Positions 53,516 through 63,511 of a DNA stretch of 64,000 nt are shown here, in pieces (the stretch's first letter is position 1; every line of letters begins with the position of its first letter). The position numbers were made by a program, and so were the translations under genes. The stretch is from Meconema thalassinum (Eukaryota > Arthropoda > Insecta > Orthoptera > Tettigoniidae). The stretch covers positions 1,700,567,978 through 1,700,631,977 of the forward strand of contig OX336388.2 in assembly GCA_946902985.2 (NCBI GenBank). The letters run 5' to 3'. The notes beneath the pieces were generated by a model. It saw only the letters and a program-made list of their open reading frames with translations, did not search any database and was not told the origin of the DNA.

Positions 53516-56452
53516 ATGTTTGTTGACCGGGACAACGGCAATACCATAGACCTGCATTCCTCTCCCCTAACTTCGCCCACCCCTTCTCTCCCGGCCCTAC
53601 CAGCTTCAACGGGACTTGTGTTGCAAGAGCAGCTTAAGAGCCACCCGCGGTCGTTACAGTGTTGTCACCTAAATAGTCAGTCATTAATAGCGCATCTGGA
53701 GGAGGTAGAGGCTATTTTTGAAGTAAACAATGTACATATTATTGGAATCAGTGAAAGTTGGATGCGTAAAGACATGCCGTCATCTGCAGCTAACCTTGAT
53801 GGATACTCTATATTACGCCATGACCGTATTGACAAAATAGGTGGCGGGCTTCTACTTTATTACAGAAACGACCTAAAATGTAAGATAATTTCCACTTCTG
53901 ACCCAACACTTATACTGCGACCAGAATTTATGTTCGTAGAATTAGACTGCCATAAAAAGATATTAATAGGGATTGTATACAAGCCACCTAAAATAAGACA
54001 GACTGCTGATTTTGAAGATACATTAGCAGGTCTTGCCTCGGCATACGACGACATTATAATCATGGGTGATTTTAACACTGACCTTTTAAAGCAGACTGGT
54101 GAAGTTAACAGCCTACTGAATTTATTTCTCGCCACAAACATGACGGTTTTACCCCTGAACGCTACTAATCATGTTCATTACACTGACCATACGAGCCATA
54201 CCTTAATTGATCTTCTTGTGACAAATCAACCTCAGAAAGTAATTAAACACGGACAGATCCCTGCTCCTGGCATCTCTTCACATGATCTATTGTACGTATG
54301 TTATTCTATTCGAATACCTAAGTATAAACCACGCTACATTACAATACGAGACTTACGACATATTAACCAGAATAAACTACGCTATGATGCATATAACTTG
54401 CCTTGGGATAATATACGTAATTCTCAGAACATAAACTCTAAAGTAAATACATTCAATTTAATGGTACTAGAAATATTTGACAAACATGCACCAAAGAAAC
54501 TGGTAAGAATTACCCGTTCTTCATCTGCGTGGCTAACGGCCGAGGTAAGATCTGCTATGGCCAGTCGTGACAAACTATACAGACAATACAGACTGACACA
54601 TGATGCAGTTGATTTTGAGAGATATAGAATTCTGAGAAACAGAACCAAGCAGCTAATTAGAAATTCTAAATATAAATACTTTCAGGAACTGATGAAAACC
54701 AACAGCCCTAGACAAAAATGGAGTAAATTACGTGCGGTAGGGATAGGTAAGACAGTTGAACAACATGTACCAAGCATATCGCTAGAGGCTCTAAATGATC
54801 ACTTCGCACGGCCAAAAGTAGCCTCTACCTCCTTCCCTAAAAGTTCACTACCGGTACCCTTGTTACAACAGCAGTCTGTTTTTGAGCAATTCTCTTTTAG
54901 AAATGTCAGCTCGAATGAAGTTAAAGGTGTGATATACTCTATTTCATCCAATGCCACAGGTAATGATGACATTCCTATATCACTGATTAAGGATGTCTTG
55001 GGAGCTGTTCTGCCAATATTAACTCATATATTTAACTACTGCCTGACAAACGGAGAGTTCCCAGATGTTTGGAAAGATGCACTAATTAGACCTATCCCGA
55101 AGAGCTCCAAGTTTGATTCTCCTTCAGATTATCGTCCAGTATCCATCCTACCACCATTATCCAAGGTACTTGAACGTCTAGTTCATACACAAGTTACTGA
55201 ATACCTTACAAAGCATTTCCTACTCAACCCCTTCCAATCCGGCTTCAGAAAGGGGCATAGCACTGCGACAGCCTTACTACGAGTGACAGATGATATCAGA
55301 TGTGCAATGGACCAACGGGACGTGACTGTACTGACATTATTAGATCTCAGTAGTGCCTTTGACACCGTCAACCCTCAGTTGCTACTGCAGAAACTTCGAG
55401 AACTAAATTTTAATAGTGTGTCACTCCGGTTCTTTTCCTCTTATCTCGAAAATCGCCGGCAACGTGTGATAGTGGGAAATGCAAGTTCGGGATGGCAAAG
55501 TAAGACCCTTGGTGTCCCTCAGGGTTCGGTTCTTGGGCCACTGTTATTTATCATCCAAATAAATGACATATCAAAAGCCCTTAATTTCTGCAAATTGCAA
55601 GTGTATGCAGATGATGTACAGATCTACTATCATTCAAAACCGAGTGATATCAATAATGCAATTATTAAAATAAATTCTGACCTACAACAGCTTAGTGACT
55701 ATGCTTATAAAAACAGTTTATTAATAAACCCAAATAAAACTCAAGTGATTATTATCGGTACCAGTAAAAACTTATATTATCTCAAGCAACGTGACATCTC
55801 GCCAATAATTTTAAACAATAAAATCATACCCTACTCTACTTCAGTGACAAACTTAGGAATTATTATGACTGAGACCTTAAATTGGACTAAACAGGTGATA
55901 AGCACATGTAATAAAGTACATAAATGCTTATATCCTCTGAAACGGTTCGGTAATGTATTCTCTGTTCGACTTAAAGTACAACTAATTCGCTCTCTGATAC
56001 TACCTATATTTGACTACTGTGACACTGTGTTGACTGAAATAACCTGCGACAGTAACAAGAAACTGGACCGGTGCCTCAACAACTGTGTAAGATATATCTT
56101 TGGCCTGCGATATGATGTTCATATATCACCCTATTATAAGGAGCTGTCGTGGCTTCGAGTGCACCAGCGTCGTGAACTCCACATGTTATCACTACTGCAC
56201 AAAATACTTTCCACTAATACCCCTAACTATCTTGTTTTACCGTTTTCTTACCTCTCGTCCTATCATGACCACAATACGAGATCTGGCTCCTCTCTTGCCA
56301 TACCTATAAACCGTACTGCTGTTTACAACCGCTCGTTCATAATCTCTGCGTCCAGGTCATGGAATTTGCTACCTGCGAACATTAGAGACAATCCCTCTCA
56401 TCGCAAGTTTAAAGTGGCTTGCTGCGAGTATTTGCTGGGTGGATCCCGCTGA
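53516..56452 (+). CDS. LINE B ORF2: endonuclease-reverse transcriptase (978 aa)
   Basis: One uninterrupted frame starting at ATG 53516. N-terminal apurinic-type endonuclease: CCHLNSQSLIAHLEEVE near residue 43, ISESWMRKD, IVYKPP, IIMGDFNTD and the SSHDLLYV motif that supplies the catalytic histidine. Reverse transcriptase: DYRPVSILPPLSKVLE, LDLSSAFDTVNPQL, LGVPQGSVLGPLLF and YADDVQIYY (YADD at residues 697-700). The C-terminal region shows FDYCDTVL and ELSWLRVHQRRELH. The protein nicks target DNA and primes reverse transcription from it. All catalytic motifs look intact, so ORF2 could still act even though ORF1 is destroyed. No start context advantage decides the first methionine. Confidence 0.95.
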   Translation: MFVDRDNGNTIDLHSSPLTSPTPSLPALPASTGLVLQEQLKSHPRSLQCCHLNSQSLIAHLEEVEAIFEVNNVHIIGISESWMRKDMPSSAANLDGYSILRHDRIDKIGGGLLLYYRNDLKCKIISTSDPTLILRPEFMFVELDCHKKILIGIVYKPPKIRQTADFEDTLAGLASAYDDIIIMGDFNTDLLKQTGEVNSLLNLFLATNMTVLPLNATNHVHYTDHTSHTLIDLLVTNQPQKVIKHGQIPAPGISSHDLLYVCYSIRIPKYKPRYITIRDLRHINQNKLRYDAYNLPWDNIRNSQNINSKVNTFNLMVLEIFDKHAPKKLVRITRSSSAWLTAEVRSAMASRDKLYRQYRLTHDAVDFERYRILRNRTKQLIRNSKYKYFQELMKTNSPRQKWSKLRAVGIGKTVEQHVPSISLEALNDHFARPKVASTSFPKSSLPVPLLQQQSVFEQFSFRNVSSNEVKGVIYSISSNATGNDDIPISLIKDVLGAVLPILTHIFNYCLTNGEFPDVWKDALIRPIPKSSKFDSPSDYRPVSILPPLSKVLERLVHTQVTEYLTKHFLLNPFQSGFRKGHSTATALLRVTDDIRCAMDQRDVTVLTLLDLSSAFDTVNPQLLLQKLRELNFNSVSLRFFSSYLENRRQRVIVGNASSGWQSKTLGVPQGSVLGPLLFIIQINDISKALNFCKLQVYADDVQIYYHSKPSDINNAIIKINSDLQQLSDYAYKNSLLINPNKTQVIIIGTSKNLYYLKQRDISPIILNNKIIPYSTSVTNLGIIMTETLNWTKQVISTCNKVHKCLYPLKRFGNVFSVRLKVQLIRSLILPIFDYCDTVLTEITCDSNKKLDRCLNNCVRYIFGLRYDVHISPYYKELSWLRVHQRRELHMLSLLHKILSTNTPNYLVLPFSYLSSYHDHNTRSGSSLAIPINRTAVYNRSFIISASRSWNLLPANIRDNPSHRKFKVACCEYLLGGSR

Positions 56453-57167
56453 CTTCCTGGATAAATGTTGAATGAACGAATGAATGAATGAGATGAATGA
56501 TCGGATTACTGTAGTTACGTCATTTAAGGGTACCGTACTTTACTTTGTGTATTTTTGAAATCAATGATTCTACCATTATTCATATTATCACTATTCTTAT
56601 TGCTATTAATATTATTTGTGCTATTTGTATTTGTAATTATAAGTCATGTAGATGTATACTCTTCTAGTGGTTAAGTGTAAGAGAGGGCCTTGAGCCCTAA
56701 CTTCGCCACCAATAAAGGCATTATCTATCTATCTATCTATCTATTTCGCACATCCGCCATCTTGTGGTTATGTAAACAATTGAACCAAGTTAGATGTCGG
56801 TGCATTACAATGTGTATAAACATATACTGTACCAAGTTTTATTGCGTTTGGTTGGTAAAATCGCGAGAAACGTCTATTTAAAAGTCGCAAATTCGCGTGG
56901 CCGCCATGTTGATTCTGTAGTTTCCAGTTTTTCAAGAGTCACATAGGTGAACTTCTATTAGTTCCCTTTATCACCGTACAAAATTCCAGGGTGATATCGG
57001 GAATAGTTTCGGAGATATTGAATGCTGGTGAAATATTTCGCACAGGCGCCATGTTGGATTGGTGAGACGTAACAAAATTTGAAGGGCACGGTGGGGGTCG
57101 TCCGGAATAGTGCTATGAACTAACTGAGTTTCATTGAAATCGCTCCAGTCGTTTAAAAGTTATTTGG

Positions 57168-57198
<31 letters not shown>

Positions 57199-57476
57199 TA
57201 AAAGGTGATCTCATAAGCCTACTTTTCCAAAATTGAAAATATGCTAAAAATAGTGTTATAATGAGCCTCATTATGATACTGTTTTCTGACACATAATAGT
57301 CAGGGTCGAACATAAACACTATTAAGAAATGGACGCCCTTACAATATTAATTAATTTTGAAAATCGCTATTCGTATTAAAAACAAAAAGCAAAAGTCTAA
57401 AGTTATAATTCAATATAGGCCTATACAAAAAAATGTCTTGATTTCTAGAATTCTCAAGTGAAATGTGTCTTGTGGA

Positions 57477-57745
57477 TGGTTGGTTCGTTCCTTAGTTTAG
57501 GGGCTGCGACAACGCGGTGCACTTTATCTGTGTGTAGAATCTGTCTGATAACCGCTGTTAATTGTGATGGATGTATTAGTGTATGTTATCTGTTTTTAAT
57601 TCAAGTAAGGACTGCAGGCTACTTTCGCTACCAAATGCTATCGTCCACGACACCTAGCTGTGAACTTGGCTGCTACTAGATGCCATCGCAACCAGCGCCT
57701 GGTGACGAACGTTGGAACTTCAGAGCATTACAAACCTAACCTACA
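57477..57745 (-). repeat. SINE family A, minus strand, head missing
   Basis: Starts GGTTGGTTCGTTCCTTAG and reads through GGGGCTGCGACAACGCGG to the middle of the body (GACGAACGTTGGAAC, then CTAACC). The head half is absent. Confidence 0.85.
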
Positions 57746-58600
57746 AATTTTGTTCATTTGTTCTTGCTGATAAAACTCCCGAGGTTTCTTTCTATCCGGA
57801 TTCGTTCTGAGCAGACTGGGCTAAGTGGTTTCCTCATTATTTTCCTCTCTTGTTTCTCTAGTTCTTATTATTATTATTGTTCTTGTTGTTGTGCTTTCAA
57901 CTCAGAAACGCTCTAAGTATTTCGGTGCAGTTTGAATAGTGGATAGTGTGTTTTCATGGAAAATTTGAAGGTCTGTTTAATCTCGGCAAGTTCTTCCAAA
58001 GGGTGTGGCTGTGCAGTCAGGGGTGTGTTGGGGTGAGGATTGGTAGACTGAGACCTTCTCTCATGTTCCTGAGCGGGATAGTCGTCAAGGCGAATAGAGC
58101 AGCTTGTCCGAGAATGCAGACGTTGTAAGTAAAGATACCTAATCATGAGGCTACAGCGATGTGCTACTTATGGCAGAAGAGATCCGGTTGTTTCTCCAAC
58201 AGAGAATTGCTATTAATGAAGCCTGATGTGAAAATGAACATTTGTTCTTCCTTACGTTCGACCACCGAAAATTGTTGGCAGGGACCTTCCTTGAATAAAC
58301 ACATGAATAACGAACATCGGGTATATCGAAAATAGGTCAGTTTATTGCGTCTTATGTGAATGCATACTGTTGTGCAAGATCAAGGATTCTCCAACATTCA
58401 TGCTATAAATTAATGTCCATTTACATATACTTGTGCGATATTCGGTCAGTCCCATGTTTATACACACCTATCAGTATTAATTTAGTTTTAAATCAGTGAT
58501 TTTGGAAATGACAGAGTTAACGGATGTGGAATTGGCAGTGATTGCTAGTTCTAGATGAAAGGAAGAAGAGCAGCCTCAGTTTATATAACAAGTGGATAAA
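57746..58600. other. no recognisable feature
   Basis: Contains an ATT/GTT microsatellite at 57865-57890 and otherwise nothing recognised. Confidence 0.4.
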
Positions 58601-58603
58601 TGA

Positions 58604-59090
58604 GGTCGTCGTTGTCGTCGTCGTCGCCTTTAACTCGTTTCCGAGTATAGATCTTCTTCCAAAACAGTCTAATATAATCATAAGGTTGAGGTCTGTGGGC
58701 ATGTTTGCGGTGACTGAACAGCCCAATGTGTGCATGAAACAAGCGTCCACACAGATCACACAGAACTGTTGGTGGAGGGCTGCACGGAGCTTTCGTGCTT
58801 GTCGTTTGGCCTTAACAAGTCTATGACGTTCTTCTTCAAACATTTTGACAGCAGCCGGGATGGTCTGGCGCCAAGTTGAACGGTCTTTAGCAAGCTGGTC
58901 TCAGGATTGTGCATTGAGACCTGCCAACTTCGTATTCTGTTTAAATTAGTCCTTGTAACGTCTCTTAGGGCCTCCATGAGGTCTGGTGCCGGAGCTGAGT
59001 TCACAATATAGAACCTGGCGTGGTAGTCTCGTATCATCCATGAGGTAAGGCAGAATAGAAAACGTACTATCCTGTATTAAGAGAGCTTTG
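58604..59090 (-). pseudogene. 5'-truncated LINE 3' end with zinc-finger-like tail and (GAC)n repeat, minus strand
   Basis: On the minus strand: DDTRLPRQVLYCELSSGTRP, then HGGPKRRYKD (with a stop following), then a segment ending AKRQARKLRAALHQQ. Next is a degenerate C2H2-like finger, FCVICVDACFMHTLGC. This order is the conserved C-terminus of a LINE group whose ORF2 ends in a zinc finger. The 3' end is a (GAC)n repeat (complement at 58604-58630). The RT domain is missing and stops and a frame change are present. Confidence 0.65.
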
Positions 59091-59111
59091 AAGCCATTTT
59101 TCAGTGTTGCC

Positions 59112-59175
59112 TTGTTAACAATTGATATTGTAACTTTCAGTCGGTCAATACAAAACAATTCCAATTACTGGGAAA
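59112..59175 (-). repeat. dispersed motif containing TTGACCGACTGAAA
   Basis: On the minus strand it reads AATTGGAATTGTTTTGT then ATTGACCGACTGAAAG. A related segment stands on the plus strand at 61062-61115, and shorter matches at 44672-44700 and 16500-16520. It could be the end of a small repeat family. Confidence 0.4.
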
Positions 59176-59194
59176 TGTGAAAATATAACCTGAA

Positions 59195-59685
59195 ATATAT
59201 TACATGTGATTAAGATATAGACTACCAAAGTCTCAAGGCAGCTGAAGTTGACAATGTACACAACGGTTATCAAACCTGTTGTAATGTATGGGTCTGAAAC
59301 ATGGACGATAACACAGCAAGTTAGAACGTAAAGTGCGGAGGAAGATATATGGGGCATTAAGTGAAAATGGCATGTGGAGAATCCGAACAAATTCAGAACT
59401 GTATGAACTCTACAAGAACCCGTCAACCACTACAGTTATTAAGGCAAAGAGGTTACGGTGGTTGGGGCATGTACAGAGAATGGATGACCAGAGAGTACCA
59501 CAGAAGGTGTTAAGTACAAAACCAGAGGGCAGTCGGTCAGTGGGACGACCAGGATTAAGGTGACAGGATGACGTAGAGGCGGACTTGAGAAGGTTAGGAG
59601 TGCGGAATTGGAAAAGGCTGGCGAAATCGAGAGACAACTGGAGGAGACAGGTGGTCGACAAGCTCCGGATAAGTAAGTACTAACC
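59195..59685 (+). pseudogene. 5'-truncated LINE 3' end (RTE-like), plus strand
   Basis: Reads MYGSETWTITQQVRT near 59286-59330, then after a one-base frame change RRKIYGALSENGMWRI, IKAKRLRWLGHVQRMDD and a VGRPGLRW-type motif. After a TGA and another frame change comes a tail with DDVEADLRRLGVRNWKRLAK. This is the region following the RT catalytic core in RTE-like LINEs. The core itself and the endonuclease are missing. Confidence 0.75.
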
Positions 59686-59930
59686 GGCAGAATACGACAA
59701 AAGTTGTGGTCTAACTGTTGGTATGCATGACTTGTTAGTCAACATGGAAGTAGATATTTCGATTTAGATTTGACCATGTATGCGTCAACACTAGGGCTCA
59801 TAATGATAGATTCAGTGAATTACATACGAGGTCTCTTATATGATACTCCCCTCTTACAAAGATTTGTGTTAATTATGCTATTGGCTCCTGAGTTCTTGAC
59901 TTTGATGTCTAATAGCACGCTAATATACAC

Positions 59931-60455
59931 TGAGTTGCCAAAAGTCACGGGAAGGGTAGTTCCATGAGCAATAATGTGCCGTGTATGACTCCTGAGCGTT
60001 GCTGCTAGCTGTGGTGGAGCAGAGCAGTCTGTCACAGATACGATTGCAGTGAAGTTGGCAACACGTCACGAGTTAACCGACTTTGAACGTTGGATGATCA
60101 TCGGCGCACGGTGCATGGGTCATAGCATTTCGGAGATTACATGTGAATTCTGGCTTCTGAGATCAACAGTGTCGAGGGTGGATCTTAAATATGCAGAGAT
60201 AATGTTACCATCCGAGTAAACCGTCACATAGGACGACCACAGATGTTTAACGAACGGACATCACGTCACCTCAGCAGAACCATACGAGGCGATCGAAGGA
60301 CTACTCTGAGTCAGATCACCGCCCAATTGAATATAGAGAGTCAGGAACCTATTTCTTGTCGAGTCGATGTCTCACAGTATTGCTGCCGTTTTGAGGAGCA
60401 ACTCGTTATTAACATCATATTCCGTGCTTCCCATGACTTTTGGCCACAATATGTG
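59931..60455 (+). mobile_element. Tc1-like transposon, internally deleted
   Basis: The inverted ends contain GCCAAAAGTCACGGGAAG (59939-59956) and, in complement, GCCAAAAGTCATGGGAAG (60428-60445); outside them CAC and flanking TA are present on both sides (right TA at 60456-60457). A short N-terminal transposase remnant lies between. The right end carries a SINE. Confidence 0.82.
60065..60410 (+). pseudogene. Tc1-like transposase N-terminal remnant
   Basis: Reads RHELTDFERWMIIGARCMGH followed by SISEITCEFWLLRSTVSRV, the paired helix-turn-helix DNA-binding region. Then in another frame come LSRTIRGDRRTTLSQITAQL and ESQEPISCR. The DDE catalytic domain is deleted, and stops (for example near 60219) break the rest. 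It may still mark the family's binding ends. Confidence 0.78.
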
Positions 60456-60460
60456 TATTG

Positions 60461-60950
60461 GTTGGTTGGTTCCTCAGATTAGGGGCTGCGACAACGCGGT
60501 CATGTAGCCCCGTGTACTTTGGGTGTGTGTAGAATCTGTCTGATAACCGGTGTTAATTGTGATGTCTGTATTAGTGTGTGTTATCTGTTTTTAGTTCAAG
60601 TAAGGACTGAAGAAATTCATTTCAAGTAATTCCAACTTTTGCTACAAACGCCACCGTCAACGACCAACTGAACTTGGTTACTAGATGCCACCGCAGTCGG
60701 CTCCTGGTGACGAACGTTGGAACCTAACAGCGTTAGCCAAATCTAACCTCTAATTTAGCTTCGCGCAAGTGTAATTAGTCTAACGTTCTTTATCATGCCA
60801 TAAATCTATGACATGGGACCGCCGGCTTTACTTCCCCTCCGAAGGAAGGCATACTGAAGGATTTTAACGCTTTTAAAAATCCAACGACTTCGGACGGGTT
60901 TGAACCCGCGATCTTGGGCATGATACCAACTACGCCATCGAAGCCGCCAG
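60461..60950 (-). repeat. SINE family A, complete 490 bp, 11-bp target duplication
   Basis: The reference copy for family A in this window. On the minus strand it starts GGCGGCTTCGATGGCGTAG (A box TGGCGTAGTTGG), has B box GCGGGTTCAAACCCGTC (complement near 60894-60910), a body of about 300 bases, the 3' domain, and an AACC tail. TATGTGTATTG stands at 60450-60460 and 60951-60961. The left copy overlaps the last bases of the Tc1-like element. Confidence 0.95.
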
Positions 60951-61362
60951 TATGTGTATTGTTATGGACGATTGAAGAAGGATAAAAATAAGGGATGACT
61001 TGTTTCGCTCGTCGAGCGATAACAATAATCACAAGTAATGTATTTCAGGTTATTTTTTGACATATTCCAGTAACTGGAATTATTTTGTGTCGACCGACTG
61101 AAATTCACAATATCAGTCCTGCGCAAGGGACCATTTACTTGATGATGTGATGAAAGTTTAGTAATATTCCAGAATCCATTAAACGTGTGTTAACGTATTG
61201 CTGATTGAAATAAAAGCCAATACACCTGCTGGAGAAGGCGTTAGCCTGACGTCACACCACACACGCCCGTGGAAAAAGCAAAAAATATCGTTGGTGATAA
61301 TACTCAATATCACGGAACTGTTACTGCGCCGGACAAGTGTGGATGTGTTTGTCAGATTCAGG

Positions 61363-61556
61363 TTGGTTGGTTCCTTAGTTTAGGGGCTGCGACAACGCGG
61401 TCCTGTAGCCCCGTGTACTTGGGGTGTGTGTAGAATCTGTCTGATAACCGGTGTTAATTGTGATGACTGTATTAGTGTGCGTTATCTGCTTTTTAATTCA
61501 AGTAGGGACTGAATTTTTCAAATAGTTCCTACTTTTGCCGCCAAACGCCACCGTTC
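61363..61556 (-). repeat. SINE family A, 3' portion, minus strand
   Basis: GGTTGGTTCCTTAGTTTAGG through CTTTTGCCGCCAAACGCCAC; the 5' half is missing. The tail repeat is only two units. Confidence 0.85.
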
Positions 61557-61994
61557 AAAGCAATAATCACTGACACTGATGGAAATTCATGGAAAAGACC
61601 GCACACGTCACGGATATGTGTAGGTATCCAATACCTCAACAGGAGTTAATACTGCGCGGGGAACGTTGTAAACGAACGTCTCATCATCCCTTCAATATTA
61701 AAGCGGTCTGTGAGAACTGTTCAAAAACTAGTTTTCTGTGACTTCAGGGTGGGGAGGAGAGGAAGGAGGAATAGAATGTAAGACACAGTGTTATATCCAA
61801 GTGATAACCACTCTTTACTTTTAATTACAACTCCATATAATAATGTATGCACCATAACACTTAAGATTCAAAGTCACGTTTTCTTACAATGGGGTTATTT
61901 AACCATTTTGAAGCCAAGCTATTAAGTTTTTTTTGATGTGTAACATTTTTCCGCTCGGTTGCTGGATAGTTTTTTGGGAGTGATTTTGAAAATT
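61557..61994. other. no recognisable feature
   Basis: No similarity or ORF of note. Confidence 0.4.
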
Positions 61995-62290
61995 GGGGAC
62001 GGAAGTGTATCGGAACGATCGAGCTGGCAGTGGTGGATCAAACGGAAGTATGCACTGCCCGCTCGATCGATCAAACGGAAGTGTACTAGCTGGCAGTGGT
62101 GGACAACGGAAGTATGCACTGCCCGCTCGATCGATCAAACGGAAGTGTACTAGCTGGCAGTGGTGGACAACGGAAGTATGCACTGCCCGCTCGATCGATC
62201 GAATGGAAGTGTGCCCTAGCTGGCAGTGGTGGATCGAACGGAAGTATAAGACGCACTGCCAACTCGATCGATCGATCCAGCTGGCACTGG
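61995..62290. repeat. minisatellite, about four units of 61-66 bp with internal dyad
   Basis: Units start at AGCTGGCAG: 62022, 62088, 62152, 62218 and a partial one at 62279 (spacings 66, 64, 66, 61). Each unit contains GGCAGTG and, about 20 bases on, CACTGCC, which can pair. It then has CTCGATCGATC, a second self-complementary stretch. ORFs on both strands across the array are by-products of the repeat. Confidence 0.92.
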
Positions 62291-62639
62291 TAAGAGAAAC
62301 AATCAGCGCGCGGTGTCGAAAATTGATACCATGACGCACTCTCGGCCATGTGGAGTGTATATGACATACTGAACGGAAAACGCTTATGCGAACTCTGGTG
62401 TCAAGTGATTTAAACAAATGACATGGTACATGTTCGAAGTCTTCGTATCAGTATTTAAATGGTAAAATACATTAATACCAAACATTGTAAGTAGTCGGCA
62501 TTGCATTGGCATAAGGCATTTTAAACTCAATGTCACTCAGGAACATTATCGAAACAAGCAAAATATAAATGAAACTTAATTCCGTAATGCAGTATTATTG
62601 GAACGTGGGAATAAGTCTCCATCTTGTGCACAATATTTT
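62291..62639. other. no recognisable feature
   Basis: Nothing recognised. Confidence 0.4.
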
Positions 62640-62745
62640 TGTAGTCGAAATAGCCGTGGGGTTATTGCGTATGACTGTGAATCTAGAGATCTTTGGTTCT
62701 AATCCTGAGCGGTGTAGATATTTTTGCTACCAGATTATCATTTTA
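62640..62745 (+). repeat. tRNA-like SINE head, fragment
   Basis: ATAGCCGTGGGGTTATTGCG followed by CTTTGGTTCTAATCCTGAGC gives a recognisable A-box and a weak B-box (GGTTCTAATCC). No tRNA fold is complete, so this is a decayed SINE head and not a tRNA gene. Confidence 0.4.
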
Positions 62746-63511
62746 AACGACATTTATCATATCAATATGACTCATTTTAACAGAATCCATATGAAATTAC
62801 GTGTTGGTCTGTGAATCAAGAGGACCTGTTTATAAGGAATTCAAGGTTATGAGCGGTGTCGCGTCTATTAATCTAGTTGATCCATATCGTATTCTTTATT
62901 TAGGCTAGTGCTGGTGGAAGCTACAAATCATCTAATAAAATGAGTTCCGTATTATATACTACAATATCTGTAAAACACTCCATTTTACAATAGATTAATA
63001 TTTGTGCCAATAATACTATAACATACCGGTGTATCAACAATTTCACGTGAGGTTTCTTCTATGTCTGATGTTACACATCATATGCGACTACTGTGAGGCT
63101 CATAATTTTTTTAAATGGCTAAGTTTTATGTGGTTTTATAAAATTATCTCCTACCTGTATATTTTTTGAGATAGAATGTTGATATATATTTTCGTAACAG
63201 GTATATAATTTTATAAGTAATACATGCTAAATGCTGTAATTTATACTTTGTTTAATTAAAATATTTTAATTTTTTTAAATTGGAAATATTAATATAATGT
63301 TCAATGCCTATACTGTACAATATAAATAGTAACTTTTGTTAAAATCAAATTTATTTTACTTCGTTAAACATATTTTTTATCACCATTAGCTCCGACTAAG
63401 AACGTAAACAAACACGAATTAGAACTTGAACAGACATGTAGGGAATATGGTATGGCAATCATAATTTAAAAAAATAAAGATGGCATGTTGGCTTTGACGG
63501 TCAGTGAATTA
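62746..63511. other. AT-rich, no recognisable feature
   Basis: Very AT-rich, especially 63120-63380. No ORF with similarity. Confidence 0.4.

Larger units (their letters stand above)
48004..56744 (+). mobile_element. LINE B: full-length non-LTR retrotransposon, interrupted by LINE A
   Basis: Two separated parts, 48004-48617 and 53145-56744, make one element of about 4.2 kb: 5' UTR, ORF1, ORF2, and a 3' UTR with stem-loop and (ATCT)n tail. The evidence that they belong together is that ORF1 breaks exactly between codons, at GAT (48615-48617) and CGT (53145-53147), with frame and family alignment preserved across the gap. It lies in family D copy 2. Endonuclease-RT layout and ORF1 type place it in the Jockey/CR1-like group of LINEs; the clade is not resolved. 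Confidence 0.88.
47009..57245. mobile_element. family D element, copy 2, split by LINE B
   Basis: The left part 47009-48003 starts with the same hairpin as copy 1 (TAGTTCCGTGAAGAACTA) and has the same order of internal units. The right part 56745-57245 resumes at TTCGCACATCCGCCATCTTG, which is contiguous with GAATGCTGGTGAAATA in copy 1. It ends with a (CA)n tract (57168-57195) and a decayed terminal hairpin. It sits in the second palindromic unit between CATAATGAA and AAAAATAGTG, whose uninterrupted form is present at 46272-46290, with no target duplication beyond a couple of bases. Confidence 0.8.
45890..57320. repeat. two tandem units of a palindromic repeat, second split by family D copy 2
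   Basis: Unit 1 (about 45890-46352) and unit 2 (46353-47008 plus 57246-57320) share the order ATAGTACATTATGCAACGAG, a palindromic block, TTTATGTTCGACGATAATTA, CTGATTGGTGGGAGAAACTG, AATAGTGTTATAATGAGCC and AGTCAGGGTCGAACATAA. TTTATGTTCGAC and GTCGAACATAAA form an inverted pair within each unit. Unit 2 contains the extra 310 bases 46630-46940 and is cut after CATAATGAA. No ORF was seen. Confidence 0.72.

Noticed and set aside
61899..62417. 172-codon minus-strand ORF with repeated FRLIDRAGSAYFR-like blocks
   Set aside because: The repeats are simply translation of the 61-66 bp minisatellite; ORFs occur on both strands there.
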